From Diaporthe sp. PMI_573 (Eukaryota; Ascomycota; Sordariomycetes; Diaporthales; Diaporthaceae): a stretch of 64,000 nt of DNA. A program made the translations under genes and the position numbers. The notes below the pieces were generated by a model. That model had not been told where the DNA came from and ran no database searches. It saw nothing but the letters and a program-made list of their open reading frames with translations. Below, one piece after another: positions 49,937 to 62,158 of this stretch (positions are counted from its first letter, which is position 1; each line of letters starts with the position of its first letter). The stretch is taken from positions 248,001 to 312,000 of the forward strand of contig JAJTUP010000005.1 of assembly GCA_021399435.1 (NCBI GenBank), written 5' to 3'.

Positions 49937-51852
49937 GACGCAGTGGCCTTGTTGTGATCTTTGGATATTTCCATGGTATCTCGGCGTGCAATCAAACAAT
50001 CTCATCTCTCCCACGATGACTTCTTTTCAGTAACTTGGACGGTTATGACCCTGTCCCAATAAACTTTTGGATGGGTGGTAGACAAGTTGATGTCCGGGAT
50101 ACGGGACAATGAGAGGCGACCGTATTATGGGGAAAGTCTTACTCAATTCAACAACAAAGGCCCGGGGGTCACTAAGAGGAGTGGATTCAAGTTTTAATGA
50201 GCTCTAATCCCACGTGTAGTTGCCCCAGCCGAGTGGAAGTTGTCTCCAACCCACTGTACCCGACCATTCGATTCCTCCCAATGATGGATTGCGAAGCGTT
50301 TTTCATGTCACAGTTGAAAATGAAGTTCATTGCAAGAGCGAGAAGTTTTCCGGTGCGTAGTGGAACTTTGGCCATAGGCCGATCACCTGAGCAAGGTATT
50401 GTGGGACCCGATATGATGTCGCCTTGCAAACCGTATAAGACGATTGGCTGAAATCAGAAAACAGAGCCAAGCTATAGTTCTATGATGGGCTCTGCCGGCA
50501 AAGGTTTCAAATCCTCCTTGATGCTTTCTTGAGATCAAAGAACCAAGAAGCTACTATTCGTCAAGCGGAAATTCACGAGACAGAGGGGTCCTCACAAACA
50601 CTCGTGCTTCGAATGGCCGCAGCCAGGATCGAGCGGGTCCAAAATGGGTTCAGGACATGATCACTACTTCTCGATGTGGGGATAAATGACTCTGGGAGGG
50701 ATTGAAGAATCATTGTGTACCAAACGACATCATACGAAAGGAGCTGCGCAGGCATCAACGAGACACTAGGGACGTGACTTGACACAAAAGCAGATATTCC
50801 AGATGCCGAAGTTCCGGGCTGAAAAGAAATGCAATAGCCAAACCAGTTGTCCCTTCTTCATTGGATACGACGGTGTGGTCTTTCGTTGTTTCATCGTCGG
50901 GAAGGCTGTGAACGACCCAAGGACCTTTGAATCTGATCATCTCTGCTCAGTTTCTGGCATGTTCTCGGTATCAATGCAATTGAATCTCTCCCCACTTGCT
51001 GATCAGATCGGATTAAAACTCAAACCCGTATAATTTCGTAAGACCCAAGATCTGCATCATCGTTACGGAAAACATGCTGTCCTAGGAAGCACAGGAACCT
51101 GCTGAACAGCTCTCATCCGGAACCTGCTCCGGCCAGGGACGATGACCAATTGACGCGCGACATGCCGAACTGGGTGCACAGCATCTTGCCTGCGGCCGCA
51201 CCACTCGTGTAAGATGAATTCAGGAGGGTCAAAGTCATACTGCGGTCGCATGCTGAATGGCGATCTGTCACCTATTTCAAGCCGGTTGGCTTGTCGCCGG
51301 ACATGTCTCACGGGTATAGGTGGACCTGATGAAGAGGAAAGTTCTCTTAACCTTGGAAGTTACCTTGATCTAGCGACTGGCGTGATTGAGGGGTCAATGC
51401 CGAAGAGGGTCGGTGTGATGGAAGAAGCCTCGGGGTAAATAACAAGATGCGCGGAATAGGTGCCAAAGTTCCTCACGGCACGCCGTCGTATATCTTGACT
51501 GGCCTGGGGTTGGTGCGCCACCTATTCACTTGCTTTCACCCATAGTTCCCTTCGACGGGCCCAAGGTGGGTGTCAGCGGGTCAAGTTAAGAAATTTTAGA
51601 CAAGAAAGAATGAAAAACGGCACCCAGAATATGTGAAGCAAAAGTAAGGAATGGATAGTCTCGAAGGTTTATTTTGTCCCAAAGCTAGCCTAATCTCAAC
51701 CCCAGACGACGTTTTGGCCCACTCCAAAGATAACGCGCCATGTATTATGGTATGGTGCAAGTACCTGTCCGCGTGGTAATAACACTCTATATTCAACGTT
51801 CTGAATGATATCTGGGTCGATGAGGCAGGGTAGCAGGCCCTTCCTTAGAGGG
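49937..51852. other. Intergenic region between SDR and FAD monooxygenase 3' ends
   Basis: The neighbours converge. Frames of 70-85 codons on both strands (for example 50187-50429 minus) are free of recognisable domains. Possible decayed coding sequence cannot be excluded, but nothing can be assigned. Confidence 0.4.
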
Positions 51853-54315
51853 TCAACGAAGTTTCTGAGCTCTTTTCATGAAAACAGAGCTCCGCTTCCA
51901 ACAAAGCTTCTCAACAATCATAAAAACTAACATTGAAAGGGAAAACCCAAATGCGAGGCGGAGTCGAAAGATTCGCACAATGTGAAATGCCAGTGTCATG
52001 CTGAAATAGAACACGAGACAGATATAAACAAGCTCCGGTATTTCTGAAAAAGGCTCGGATGGCGGTTTCCCGTCTTTTGCAGTGAGATTGTTCGCGCGCC
52101 GAGGTTCGCGCTCAGACCCGGTCTGCGTGCCTTGCGCCCGAAATTGACGCTGTTCCAGGCCCGAAGCCCTGGGTGGATTCGAGGCTGTCGTGGGAGTCAC
52201 AGTCTCGGAATAATTCTGTAGTAGTGTTAAGGTACCACGCGCCGCCATCGACCGAGGCAGATTTGGGATTCGCGGCATTGGGGGGATGACTTCACGCCCG
52301 CCCAGGCTCATCTTGTCTGTCGGCCAAGGACCAGAATAGTACATCTCGGCCTTTGTTTGTGTTTCCAATTCGCGCAGGATCGACATGACCGTGCCGCTCA
52401 AGTCCTTGATTTTCTGATGGGGCCAGCGCGGCGTGTCTTCGAGACGTTTCGCGAGCACGACAATCCTCTCGCACAGTTCTGGGTCTATTATATGATCAGG
52501 TTCGGCAAGTTTGTGCGCCTCCTTCATGTGCTTCTCCATTTGCTCGGGGAGGCCGGCTGTGTCTTGGATGATGAGGCTTCGGTGTGTGTGCTCTCGCTCC
52601 CTGAGATCCTTCATGAAGTCTGAAAATCGATTCAGTGCGTCTGCGCGAAGACCTACAAGCCCCTGTTCGCGTTCCAAAATGAGATCGGAGACCTCATCCG
52701 ACCAAGCGATCGCTGCTTTGATTCCGCTGTTCATTCCTCGTCCCGGCCAGAAGTGGTGTGTCAATGCGGAATCCCCTGCTAGTGACACAAGACAGTGATC
52801 GTGGCGTCTTGTTGCTGACTTGAGATTGAGTACTTTTGTGACAGTCTTGACACCGATGAGATTGATGGGGATCCGTACAATGTTCTTTACCTCTGTGTTT
52901 TGGAACCCAAAGAGTCGCAGTCCGTCGGAAATGGACTGCCATAATGCAGAATTCCTATGGTATGGAGCGAACACTTGGGCATTTGTGAATCCAGGAGGCA
53001 GGTCCTCATTTACACGGATGCAAGCTGGTGACCGAAAGTCTGCAGGGGCCCCGTTCAGCGCAACACACTCGTTGTACTCCTCTTCCGTGAGGAGCATGTT
53101 CAAGTAACCTGTGCCGTAACGATCACTTGCATTGAGCTGGAACCTCATCTGACAGAGAGTAATGAGCACGTTCAAAGCTTGTAAACGAGGTAGACCTTCA
53201 TCGCCACAGTTCAGGGCGACGCCGAGCGCAAAGTTCCTGCCGCACTGCTCTTCCTCTGCTGAAAAATAGCTCCTTCGAACCCAAGAGTTGGCGCCGTCCG
53301 TTCCAAGAAGCAAGTGAAAGTCGTCTCCAGCCTCGCGAACCAACATTACTTCGTCTATAATGTCGGAGCTGTGGAGATGAATTATCCCATCGAAGATGGA
53401 ATCCTGCGCACGCTTGAGCAGAGCGTTCTCGATCTTGCTTATTTGCAGATTAGATGAGTCAGGCAATACACGCTCAGGTCCCCGTTTGGCAAGGCCATAT
53501 TTTAAAACCCTCGTTGTGTCTTCTGACAGAAGCTTCATGACGTGTTCTTGCAGAGTGACAACCTGATCGCGTCGTCGCTGGTACTCAGGGTAAGCCGTGA
53601 ATTCGAGTTCCCCAACGGTGTTTTTCATCCAACGCTTGTCGTAAACGTGGATCTGCACAAGGTCCCGGCATCTGACTCGCTCGGCAAGGTTGATTGCTGC
53701 TAAAAGTCCCGTCGGACCACCTCCAACGATCACAATCTTTAACATACTTTTAGGGACTTCCAGAAAGGTCGTACCGCCAGATGGGTTCCCGGTGCAATCG
53801 CCCAACGGTATGGCGGGATCGAAGAAGAAGTTGCGTAGACGATCGGTTTCACGTGTCTGGGGAAGATTTGGCTGACACTTGAGCAGTATGAATTGCATCT
53901 TTCGCAACAGTTGTGTGCGATGAAAACCATCGTGGTGGTTTTTAAACACTCGATCCTGAATGTTGGTGGCGAGTTGTGTGACATTTTTGAAGTAGCTCGG
54001 TGACTCGGAAAGTCTCAAGACTTGCCAAAGAGCCAACTTAACTCTCTCGTTCATGGACGAATCCCTGAAGTTAAAATCATAGAGGATGACTTTGGCTTTA
54101 TCCAAATCCGTTGTACCCTCATTCGACCATTTTTCATGCCACCAACTGGGGAAATGAATATACTGCTTCCGGTAGGCATTTGATGTAGATATATTGAAAA
54201 CAACGGTGTTGAGTCTGATGGGTTTCTGGGCTCCTGTGGTTGAGAGAGAAAGGGAGAGGGTTTGTCGAATCTGAATCACTGTCTTGTGGCTGCTACTACC
54301 ATATAATATAAACAT
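51853..54315 (-). CDS. Membrane-anchored FAD-dependent monooxygenase with unusual N-terminal extension (820 aa)
   Basis: The gene is one uninterrupted frame from the ATG at 54315. About 190 residues precede the flavin fold; they contain a Trp-rich segment (FPSWWHEKWSNEGTT) and helices, and I do not recognise a domain. The FAD part starts with IVIVGGGPTGLLAAINLAER (GxGxxG dinucleotide fold) and has the DG motif LLGTDGANSWVRR. The second FAD-binding block is LAGDSALTHHFWPGRGMNSG, typical of class A flavoprotein monooxygenases. A disordered Pro/Arg-rich linker leads to two hydrophobic helices near the C terminus (LVYICLVFYFSMTLAFHIV and FGFSLSMLVFMIVEKL), ending in basic residues. It probably hydroxylates an unknown substrate at a membrane surface. 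The lack of introns in an 820-codon gene is notable beside multi-exon neighbours. Confidence 0.78.
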   Translation of the reverse strand: MFILYGSSSHKTVIQIRQTLSLSLSTTGAQKPIRLNTVVFNISTSNAYRKQYIHFPSWWHEKWSNEGTTDLDKAKVILYDFNFRDSSMNERVKLALWQVLRLSESPSYFKNVTQLATNIQDRVFKNHHDGFHRTQLLRKMQFILLKCQPNLPQTRETDRLRNFFFDPAIPLGDCTGNPSGGTTFLEVPKSMLKIVIVGGGPTGLLAAINLAERVRCRDLVQIHVYDKRWMKNTVGELEFTAYPEYQRRRDQVVTLQEHVMKLLSEDTTRVLKYGLAKRGPERVLPDSSNLQISKIENALLKRAQDSIFDGIIHLHSSDIIDEVMLVREAGDDFHLLLGTDGANSWVRRSYFSAEEEQCGRNFALGVALNCGDEGLPRLQALNVLITLCQMRFQLNASDRYGTGYLNMLLTEEEYNECVALNGAPADFRSPACIRVNEDLPPGFTNAQVFAPYHRNSALWQSISDGLRLFGFQNTEVKNIVRIPINLIGVKTVTKVLNLKSATRRHDHCLVSLAGDSALTHHFWPGRGMNSGIKAAIAWSDEVSDLILEREQGLVGLRADALNRFSDFMKDLREREHTHRSLIIQDTAGLPEQMEKHMKEAHKLAEPDHIIDPELCERIVVLAKRLEDTPRWPHQKIKDLSGTVMSILRELETQTKAEMYYSGPWPTDKMSLGGREVIPPMPRIPNLPRSMAARGTLTLLQNYSETVTPTTASNPPRASGLEQRQFRAQGTQTGSEREPRRANNLTAKDGKPPSEPFSEIPELVYICLVFYFSMTLAFHIVRIFRLRLAFGFSLSMLVFMIVEKLCWKRSSVFMKRAQKLR

Positions 54316-55325
54316 ATCATCTCGTCTAAGACAACCAGATTTATTGCGAGCAAAAAGGCCGTTTCATTGGCCTTTGTGACCTACGTAGAGGTGAAACCTG
54401 GGTAATGGCTTGTCTCAGAAAGAGGCCAAGGAACTTGGGTGCCTAGGTCGAGACACAAAAGAGCTGTTGAGAAAGGTATCGCTTGTTCTGAACGGGCAGC
54501 GGAGCTGATCCACAATCTCATGGAAAATCAGAATTTTCAGACCGCAATCGAGGAACGAAACAGGACCATGAGGTGTCAAATCAAACGTTAGGGTTAACAT
54601 AGGCAAGTTGAGCGATCCAGAAGAGTCGCTATTGATTTTCGTTTCGGACTTGGAAGTTATATTGTCTCGGACGAAACGGTAGACATAATTAACTTGAGTA
54701 TTTGGGTTACAGAAGCCACGAGATCCTTTCCCTTTGGCACGCGCCTGGCTTGATTGGAACACAGGACCTGGTCCATCTGCCACTGCAAATCAAGACAAAA
54801 GCACCACCATCAGTGAGCCACCTCAGCGCACACACCTTACGCTACAAGGCGAGGGCAGCCAGAGGAGCCTGCTCGTTGAGATGCGCAACAAACTGATCTC
54901 GCAAGGCAAGCTGCCTGTCTTCATCCATGATTCTAGACTTTTGCTGACATCACCTAGACAACCGCCATCCCGAAGTCTCAAAACTACGGGGATTCACCCG
55001 CAAGTGTGGTACCAGACGGTCCACAAGCTGAGAAAGTCTAATGCGAGAGGGGCAATGCGAGAAGGGGCACGACCGTGGCGAGAGCGTGATGGCGGGAACG
55101 CAACTATGGTTTTGACTGGTCAGGCCATGAGTACTACTACATAACAAACTACACACGTGAAGACGTCATTCTAAAGACTATGAGAATGGCCATGATACAG
55201 ATGGCTTGGGTAAATACGCTGTCTATAAACTCATAATCGACAACGTTGCTTTGCGGCGCCGAGAAGTGCTTTTCTGGTGACCACACAAACAAGAAGACGT
55301 CCCCGTGATTCATGTAATTGCAAAC
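54316..55325. other. Intergenic region upstream of the FAD monooxygenase gene
   Basis: It holds the monooxygenase promoter and the 3' end of the mannanase gene. A plus-strand frame at 54734-55144 has no domain and is probably spurious. Confidence 0.45.
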
Positions 55326-57205
55326 TTAGATGCATTGCCAGTACCAATCGTTCTGAATCAAGGTCAGCGGATTTGAAAAGTATTCAGACGTGCTCCATCA
55401 TGACTTACCTGCTTTGTGCAGACATACGGACTCGCGCAGGTTGTCGCGCCAGTCCAGCCAGTTCCTCCACACTGGGCCCACTGTTGCGCGACCCCAGTTC
55501 CCGAAGGAGTGGCCGACGAGGCTGTGGTCGAGGTCCTCAGAGTGGTTGATGTTGTCCGAACCGTGGTGCTCGTCCTCACGGTCGAGGAGGTTTGTGTGCT
55601 TGTGGCGACGGTGGTCTTGCTCGTGCTCGTCACAGCGCCGCCTCCGTTCTTCCAACCTTGGATCTCGTCGAGCGTGAGGACGTAGTCTGAGGAGTAGACA
55701 GACTTCAAAAAGTCTAGCGTGTTCCATGTGCCGCCGGAGATGAAGTCGCCGCTCCAGACGACAAAGTAGACCCAATCTGCTTGGTACAATTTCAACTGCT
55801 CCGGGTCCATTACAGAGCCGATCTCAGCCGCTGCGATGATCTTGGTATCATCTACCAGGTCTAGCAGTGCGTTGTAAGTCGCTGAAATAGGCTGGAGGAG
55901 AATATTGTTAGATATTTCATACAACGGTGGACAAAAGTCGCCAATTGAACACTCACACCGTGATCACCTTGAGTGTAGGTGTCAGCGCTGACGACATCCA
56001 CAGTAGCACTGCCCGGGTACCAGTCAGCAGCAACCGAGTTCCAAACCCACAGCAGGTTGTTGATCTTGTGGTAGTTCGTGATACGGTCATAGACAATGTT
56101 CCACAACTTCTTGGCCGGCTCGGGGCCCTGGGCCCCCCACCAGAACCACTTGCCCTCAGCCTCATGCAGCGGCCTGAACAGAACCGGAACGCCAGCCGCC
56201 TCGAGCTTCTTAAGCTGCACGGCGATGGAGTCGATGTCCTTGATCAGGAGGGTGTAGTTGGCGTTTGTGGTATCCTTCAGCGCGGTGGTGACGTTGAAGT
56301 CCGTCGCCGCGGTGTAGAACCCAGAGTACCATGGCTGCGCGGCGGTGTCGTACAGCCCGACGGGGGCGCCCCAGTGCCAGACGAAGTTGATGATGCCGCC
56401 CTTGGCGGCGAAGGCGATGGCTTTGTCGACGTCTGTGCTGGAGGCTCCGCGGGAAATGCGGGACTCGGTGTAGTCCATGAAGTCAACGCCGAGAATGGCG
56501 GGAGTCTTGCCTACGTTGTTGGTGACCCAGTCAAGAGAGGCTTGGTCCTGCTGCCCGGAGAGGATGTTCTTCCCGTAGATACTGCCCAGATATTTGAGCA
56601 GAGCTTTCGCGTTGGAGTCGGCATTTGCGTTGACTGGAGTCGTGGTGATTTGATGTGGGCCTCGTGCCACGGCGGGCGACAATGTGATGGCGTCAATGAG
56701 ATACCTGAATGATTTAGCATGGTTTGCTCGCTTCTTACGAGGGGAAAATCTTTTCTCACCAGCCCCAGTTGTTCTTAATCTGGATTGTGTTCGATCCGGC
56801 ATTGAGCAGGACTTGCCCAGCAGAAACAGTGACCCAAGAGGTCGTAGCCGGCAAAGAAACTTGGCCACCTCCAGCACCATTTAGCGCAACGGTGGTGTAC
56901 TTGTCGCCATATGGTCCGTTGTAAATGATTTTCAGATCATAGAGGGCTTGAGTGGCGCTGGTGACAGTGAACTTGATCTCATCTCCCTCCGTATCGAAGC
57001 CACCAACGTATCCCGTACCTGGAGGAAAATGTAAATAAGCAGCCACAGGGTGGATAAGTGACATAGGTTACTCACCGGTATAGCCAGCCACCTCGGTCGC
57101 AACTGTGACACCTGTCAAAGTTGCGTCTTCGGCTTGGTATGTCGTGGTCTGCGCGATAGCTAAGCCAGCTAAGGCTGCAACCACTGTCGATACAATTGAC
57201 AACAT
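55326..57205 (-). CDS. Secreted endo-beta-1,4-mannanase, CBM35-GH26-CBM1 (548 aa)
   Basis: Exons (minus strand) are 57076-57205, 56760-57018, 55957-56704, 55409-55891 and 55326-55352; the last is a 27-nt exon encoding NDWYWQCI. The signal peptide is [18 protein letters not shown]. Residues about 20-140 form a CBM35-type beta-sandwich ([34 protein letters not shown]). The GH26 catalytic domain (about 150-460) has the acid/base E310 in [16 protein letters not shown] and the nucleophile E402 in IAAAEIGS. A Ser/Thr-rich linker follows, then a C-terminal CBM1 (about 515-548, [15 protein letters not shown]) that needs the 27-nt exon to be complete. The enzyme cleaves mannan backbones in plant cell walls outside the cell; CBM1 targets it to cellulose. 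A TATA box sits about 100 nt upstream of the start. Confidence 0.95.
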
Positions 57206-58806
57206 CCTTGATTAGTCTTCAAAGAGCAAAGGGCATGTCAGACTAGAATCCCGCTACCGAAGAAAAGAATTGAAGATCCCCTCCGTATACAGCTCCATGA
57301 TACTTTTATACAAATGGCCACGCTTGACGTGAGTAGGACTCGGGGAGACCCGTGGTTAGCTTCGGCTGTGGATACTCCGCAGGGCTTAAAACGGAAATGT
57401 GCACTGCTACAACATAAGCCTCGTAGCGTGACCTGGAACAATCCTTTTCCTTTTTTTCTCTTCCGGGTACTGTACTTTCTTGCATTCCCAGTCCCCTTGT
57501 CAATTGATGTTCAACATCTCGATGTAGCCCGTACAAAAGCACAATTAACCTCGAAGGAAATTTGTCAAAAGTTGTTTCGCAGTTGAGCGTAGATCGTGAA
57601 CTCTGCTAACATCATGATTGGTGCATTCCTCGGCAACTGAACGCGATGGAAATTGGCTTGGCAAGAAACCACGCTCGGCCGATTCGTAGGGCTCCCGGTG
57701 TCACATGGCGTATGTTCCGCGTTGTCGAGGGAGCTCTATTGTTGCTTCGGAGGAATTCGCTGCGTGAGTGACCGAAAAGGGCCCAGTCTCCGTCAGCGAA
57801 GTTCTGGGCAAATCTAAACCATCGATTCTACCGGGTCCGTCGGCCCGCCTGTCTGCCCAGCTGCTACCCGTGGGTACGACCTCCACACCAGCGCACCATC
57901 ACGGTTGCACCGCCCGTGGCAACCGAAGTGGGCAGCGCCATACTCTGGATGAGGTCAAGGCCGATTTCAATGATCTGTGGAACATCACATACTAGTACAC
58001 ACATGTTCTCGCCACAGCTTTCACCGGTTGCGTGATCAAGTTTCAGATGTCTGGCGAATTCTCGAAGATTTGAGCTAAGGGCTAATTTGGCGGTTCGCTT
58101 CAACACAGGGACATGTCCAGGATGGTTCCTAGCGGTTGACCTAGATTTGAGAATGATCTTTAGAAGGTGAATATAGCGAATTATGGCGAAAATGGTCTCC
58201 TGTCCTCATCTAGTCAACTGTATTCGTTCTTCGCCCAATGGTCTCAATTACAACTCATCGCATGCCAACCTCCACAGTGAAGAGTTGGGAATCCTTCTTG
58301 GATGCCACCACTATGTAGTTATGGGAGCCTCCTGGAGATCGAATGCGGATCACCAATTCACCGAGTTCTCCCAACATCCAATGACTAGACCTCGGAAGGT
58401 AATTGGTAGGTACGCGGCCAGGAGCAGATTACTGGACTTCTTGACATTACGGTACGAATTCTTGGTATAATCAAGAAATCTAAAGTGGCTCCTTTATTTC
58501 ATGCTTCCAGATTTATTTTTCTTTTTGTGAACCTGGGTATCTCTCATATGCAGCATCTGGGAAACCTTCAAACATATATAAATGCACGTCAGGTGCTACA
58601 TGGCATCTCGAGCATGGTTTACCACTACCACCGGTAGTAGTCCGCAAAGGCTGCCGTGCACTTTCATTATTAGCATTAGGCTGAGCAAATCGAGATCAGC
58701 TCCATGAATGCTCCAATCTAGAGACCGCACCAGCTGAAACGCGAATACACTAACGACCATCACTGTTTATCTCTCCTCGCATCCAACTTCCGTTCCGTCA
58801 GAGCCC
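57206..58806. other. Intergenic region upstream of the mannanase gene
   Basis: It holds the mannanase promoter and the dioxygenase 3' end. No supported coding region was found; frames are under 100 codons and lack domains. Confidence 0.45.
57304..57310 (-). promoter_or_regulatory. Likely TATA box of the mannanase gene
   Basis: Minus-strand TATAAAA lies 99 nt upstream of the ATG at 57205, in a position typical of highly regulated secreted-enzyme genes. The match is exact; use is inferred. Confidence 0.5.
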
Positions 58807-59694
58807 TTACTGCGCCATTCCTGACTCCGGATACTGCACTGACATGTACCTGAAATCACCCGTGACCCCGATGTTGCCAACGACACCTAGTCCAAGCCAC
58901 TGCTTCTGCTCTGGAGTCAGGGTATCTTGTATCTCCTTGGACAGTTTCGCTGTCCAGTTCACCTGTTGCCGCATGAACCCCTTGGTGTAATACCCAAATA
59001 ACAGAGCGCGGTCCTGGTCTTTTGTAGTGTTGGAGCCGCTTGTGTGCCACACACGCCCGTCCATGATGATGATGTCCCCAGCCTTACCCTCAAATGGAAC
59101 CAAGAGTTCTGGCGCATTTTCTGGAACTTCCTTGCGCGTCACCCACTGGCACGAGATACGCCTTGCGTTAACCCTTTAACCTACACATACACAGAGACGA
59201 AGCAGATATGTATTGAAGGGTCTCACCTTGTTTGAACCAGGGATGTAGAGCGTCGCCCCATTCTCCTTAGTAACATCCGTCAGGCACCAAATGACATTCA
59301 GAGCCCAAATGTCCTGCCAGGGGTCTGGAAAGACAAGGCTCTGGTCAGAGTGCAGCGCCATGCTCCCGGACCCCGGCCGGGCGATGTTGGCGGTGAAGTT
59401 CGAGATGATGAAGCCGTCGCCGAGGAGTGACTTCACCATCTCCACGGCGGTGGGGTGGCAGATCAGGTCGCGGAAGATCTTGTCGACGGCCATGAGGTAG
59501 AAGACGCGGACGTTGCTCGGGTTCGGATCCAGGAACTCGAGATATGTCTCTTCGCCCTCTGCTTCCACTGCGGCCTTGGCTTTCCAGAGCCGGTCCAGGG
59601 CATGTGCCGCCTCCTCCTTGCTGAGCACGGAAGGAATCCGCGCCCAGCCATGCTCCTTAAGATGAGCTTTTGCTTCGGTCTGACTGTCTGACAT
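58807..59694 (-). CDS. Phytanoyl-CoA dioxygenase (PhyH) family protein (268 aa)
   Basis: Exons (minus strand) are 59227-59694 and 58807-59145; the 81-nt intron starts GTGAGA and ends TGCCAG, and the join restores NGATLYIPGSNK-WVTRKEVP. The Fe(II) ligands are H115 and D117 (ALHSDQS) and H190 (RVWHTSGSN); R202 (DQDRALL) should hold the 2-oxoglutarate carboxylate. These are the family's complete active-site set. The GDIIIMDGRVWH block is the usual strand before the distal His. PhyH-like enzymes hydroxylate lipids or secondary metabolites using oxygen and 2-oxoglutarate. There is no peroxisomal SKL-type ending (the last residues are GMAQ), so a cytosolic site is likely. The substrate is unknown. 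Confidence 0.9.
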
Positions 59695-62158
59695 GTTGAC
59701 TGAGGCCTGGGAAGGAAATTGAATCGGTTGAATTGTAAGGATCTAGTTGCTACGTTGCTACGACAGAGTAGATTAACTGAGGAGTTCCAACCGCTTCGGA
59801 ATCGTCAGCACTAAGCATTCATTGACACGCTGGTACTCCACCTCCATCGTAGTCGTTGAATGTGGAATCACCGTCACAATAGGCAATTGATCAGCCCCGC
59901 TATGCATCGTTGGGCACCCTTGCATCATTAGGACGATATTGACTATCACTGACTACTCCGCACAATTTCATAGTGAGCCCCCTGACTTCTCCCTCATACC
60001 CGCTACGACCTCACTTAATATTGTGCGGACTGTGGCTGAGAGTTGATTCTAATTATGCAATGCTCTGCTTGCCGTTGCAGGTGGCATATAATGGCTGGAA
60101 CGCTGAGCAAAGCAGTTAATAGAAGCGAGCACCTGTAAGTTTGCTGGGTGAGAACGCCGATGACATTTCAGTTCAATCTAATCTTCCACTTGCATCTCAT
60201 CAAGGACAAAAGTCGATGAGCTTTGGATTTCTAGTCCTTTCAGGCGTTCCAAAGCTCCTAAACTATATATATCTACATCCAGTACAGTGGATAGTATTGA
60301 ACATGCGTAAATCACAATTCAGTGCTCGGCTCTCGGAGGATAATCATCACTCGTTCCGCTTGTCCTCCGAGGCGACACGCCAGTATCTGATGCGTGATAA
60401 TGACACTGGCAATTGGTAGACTCCAAGGGACTACGCCATTTGGTGTCACTTGCAAGAAGTCATCTGACACGCAGTAAGCTGACTAGATGATCAGGTGATC
60501 TACTGCACCACGACCCGTCGAGCAGAAGTTCCCTTATGGATTCAGCTCTCATGTCAAATTGTACTCCTGGGTCGGTCTTTATGTACATATGCCTCCCGCA
60601 ACATCGCACATGAATGATGTCACGAATATCTAGGAGAGTCGTTGACCAAAACATTCTTGTTCAATTCCGCTTGATTGAGCGCTGATCTTCTTGACATGTT
60701 CAATCCAACACCACAGCCAAGAACATTGAGCAGGAAAAAAGACCATGCAGCTGAAGGACTGCATATTCTGGGCACAACCCTTGCAGCATGTCTTGTCACA
60801 ATTAATGACCACTCAAGTGCGGGGAGGCGGCACACATTCTGTCAGAAACGCTTGAGCGGCATGCATCCATGTTGGCTGTATAACTATGCCAAGCCCAATA
60901 TTTCAGAACCAACAGCGGGGTGCCCTCCTCAGCTGCGACACTCCTAGCACGTTATCATCCTAATCTTCAAGATGCCCATCGTTCCGCAGCGCGATAGGAC
61001 TGATAAGTGCTCATGATCCCCCACTGTGTATTGAGTGATCAACACATTCCCCACAACGATAACCTGCTACGTTGGATCTGGAGAGGGGCCTCCCGTAAAC
61101 CCCCACTGCAGCTGCGACCCGACGCAAAGGATACTCCTCGTGCTTGTCTCGCCTGTCGCTTCTGGTCAAGGTCTGTCTTGGCATTCGTGGGCACCCACGG
61201 GGGACAGATATTCTTCGAGAGGTGATCACGCGATGTCAGAAGCTTCTGTGCATATTCCAAGACCGTGGAGTGTCACGTTGTCCATGGGAAGCCAAGCCCG
61301 ATGCACGCCCCAGGGATATCCAGGTTTCACGGGCCAAGAAAGCCCTTATCAACATTTGGAAAGCTCTATTGGTCTGGATCCATTCTCTTCCGTGCTCCGA
61401 TCAAACGATCATGTCGGGCGAGCGGCCTCGAGAAAGTTTTGGCCTTGATAAACATAGCCGCCCTCGTCTCGTGGCAATCGCACTTCTGGTCTGCTTTAGA
61501 TAGCTCACGGCAAACAAAGCCAATAGCCACCATTCAAAGGATCCAGGAAAGTAAAGTTGATGAAGTCTGTTTTCGAAAGGGATTGGGATAATCAAGATGG
61601 GCCCCCACAGATGGACTGCATTCTCCCAGTCTTTCATTCTGAGAGATTTCATACAAGTATATTGACATGCATTAGTATTAGGCGAATTGCTCAAGGCGCT
61701 GGTTGGGGGGGGGGGGCAGGGGGTTCGATGTCATCTCCCTGGATGCTTTCGCCTTCGAACGTTGGCGGGATACGAAACTATGTTAGAAGGGGCAGGTATA
61801 TAGTGCCGAGGCCGTACCAAGCAATCGCCAAGTACAATTTTACGGGCACCGCGAACTGACAACCATGAAATGCCAGCCCAGACCGGTGTAACCTCAGGGC
61901 GAAACCTTATCTCTTGGTACTGCAATGAAGGGATGTGGGCAGGTCCGGCGGTCTATCAGACTTCGCCAGGGTATGGGCCAGGCCACAGAAGAGGTGTTGA
62001 GCTGAGATTGGGTGCACATCCAGACGTGGTGCGCCGTCAGAAATCACTTTCCACATGTGCCGGTTCTCTTGAGTTTCTATTTAATCTCCCCTCCCCGGGG
62101 GGAAGCTGCTCCGTGTCAAAGGTCATTCGGCAACGCAGCGTCTCGCCTTCTGGTCAAT
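59695..62158. other. Intergenic region between dioxygenase and OPT transporter genes
   Basis: Both neighbours point away from this 2.5-kb stretch. Overlapping plus-strand frames at 61007-61591 show no recognisable domain in any frame. A 12-base G run lies at 61705-61716. No RNA gene or mobile element is recognised. Confidence 0.45.
61705..61716 (+). repeat. Poly-G run
   Basis: Twelve consecutive G residues after GGTT in non-coding DNA. It may be prone to length errors in sequencing. Confidence 0.8.

Noticed and set aside
50187..50429. 80-codon minus-strand frame
   Set aside because: Looks protein-like in composition but matches no family I know and has no flanking exon; could be a relic but not supportable.
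61007..61591. Several overlapping plus-strand frames, one with CLACR-like spacing
   Set aside because: I considered a decayed Zn2Cys6 gene, but only one CxxC is present and no splice path restores the other cysteines.
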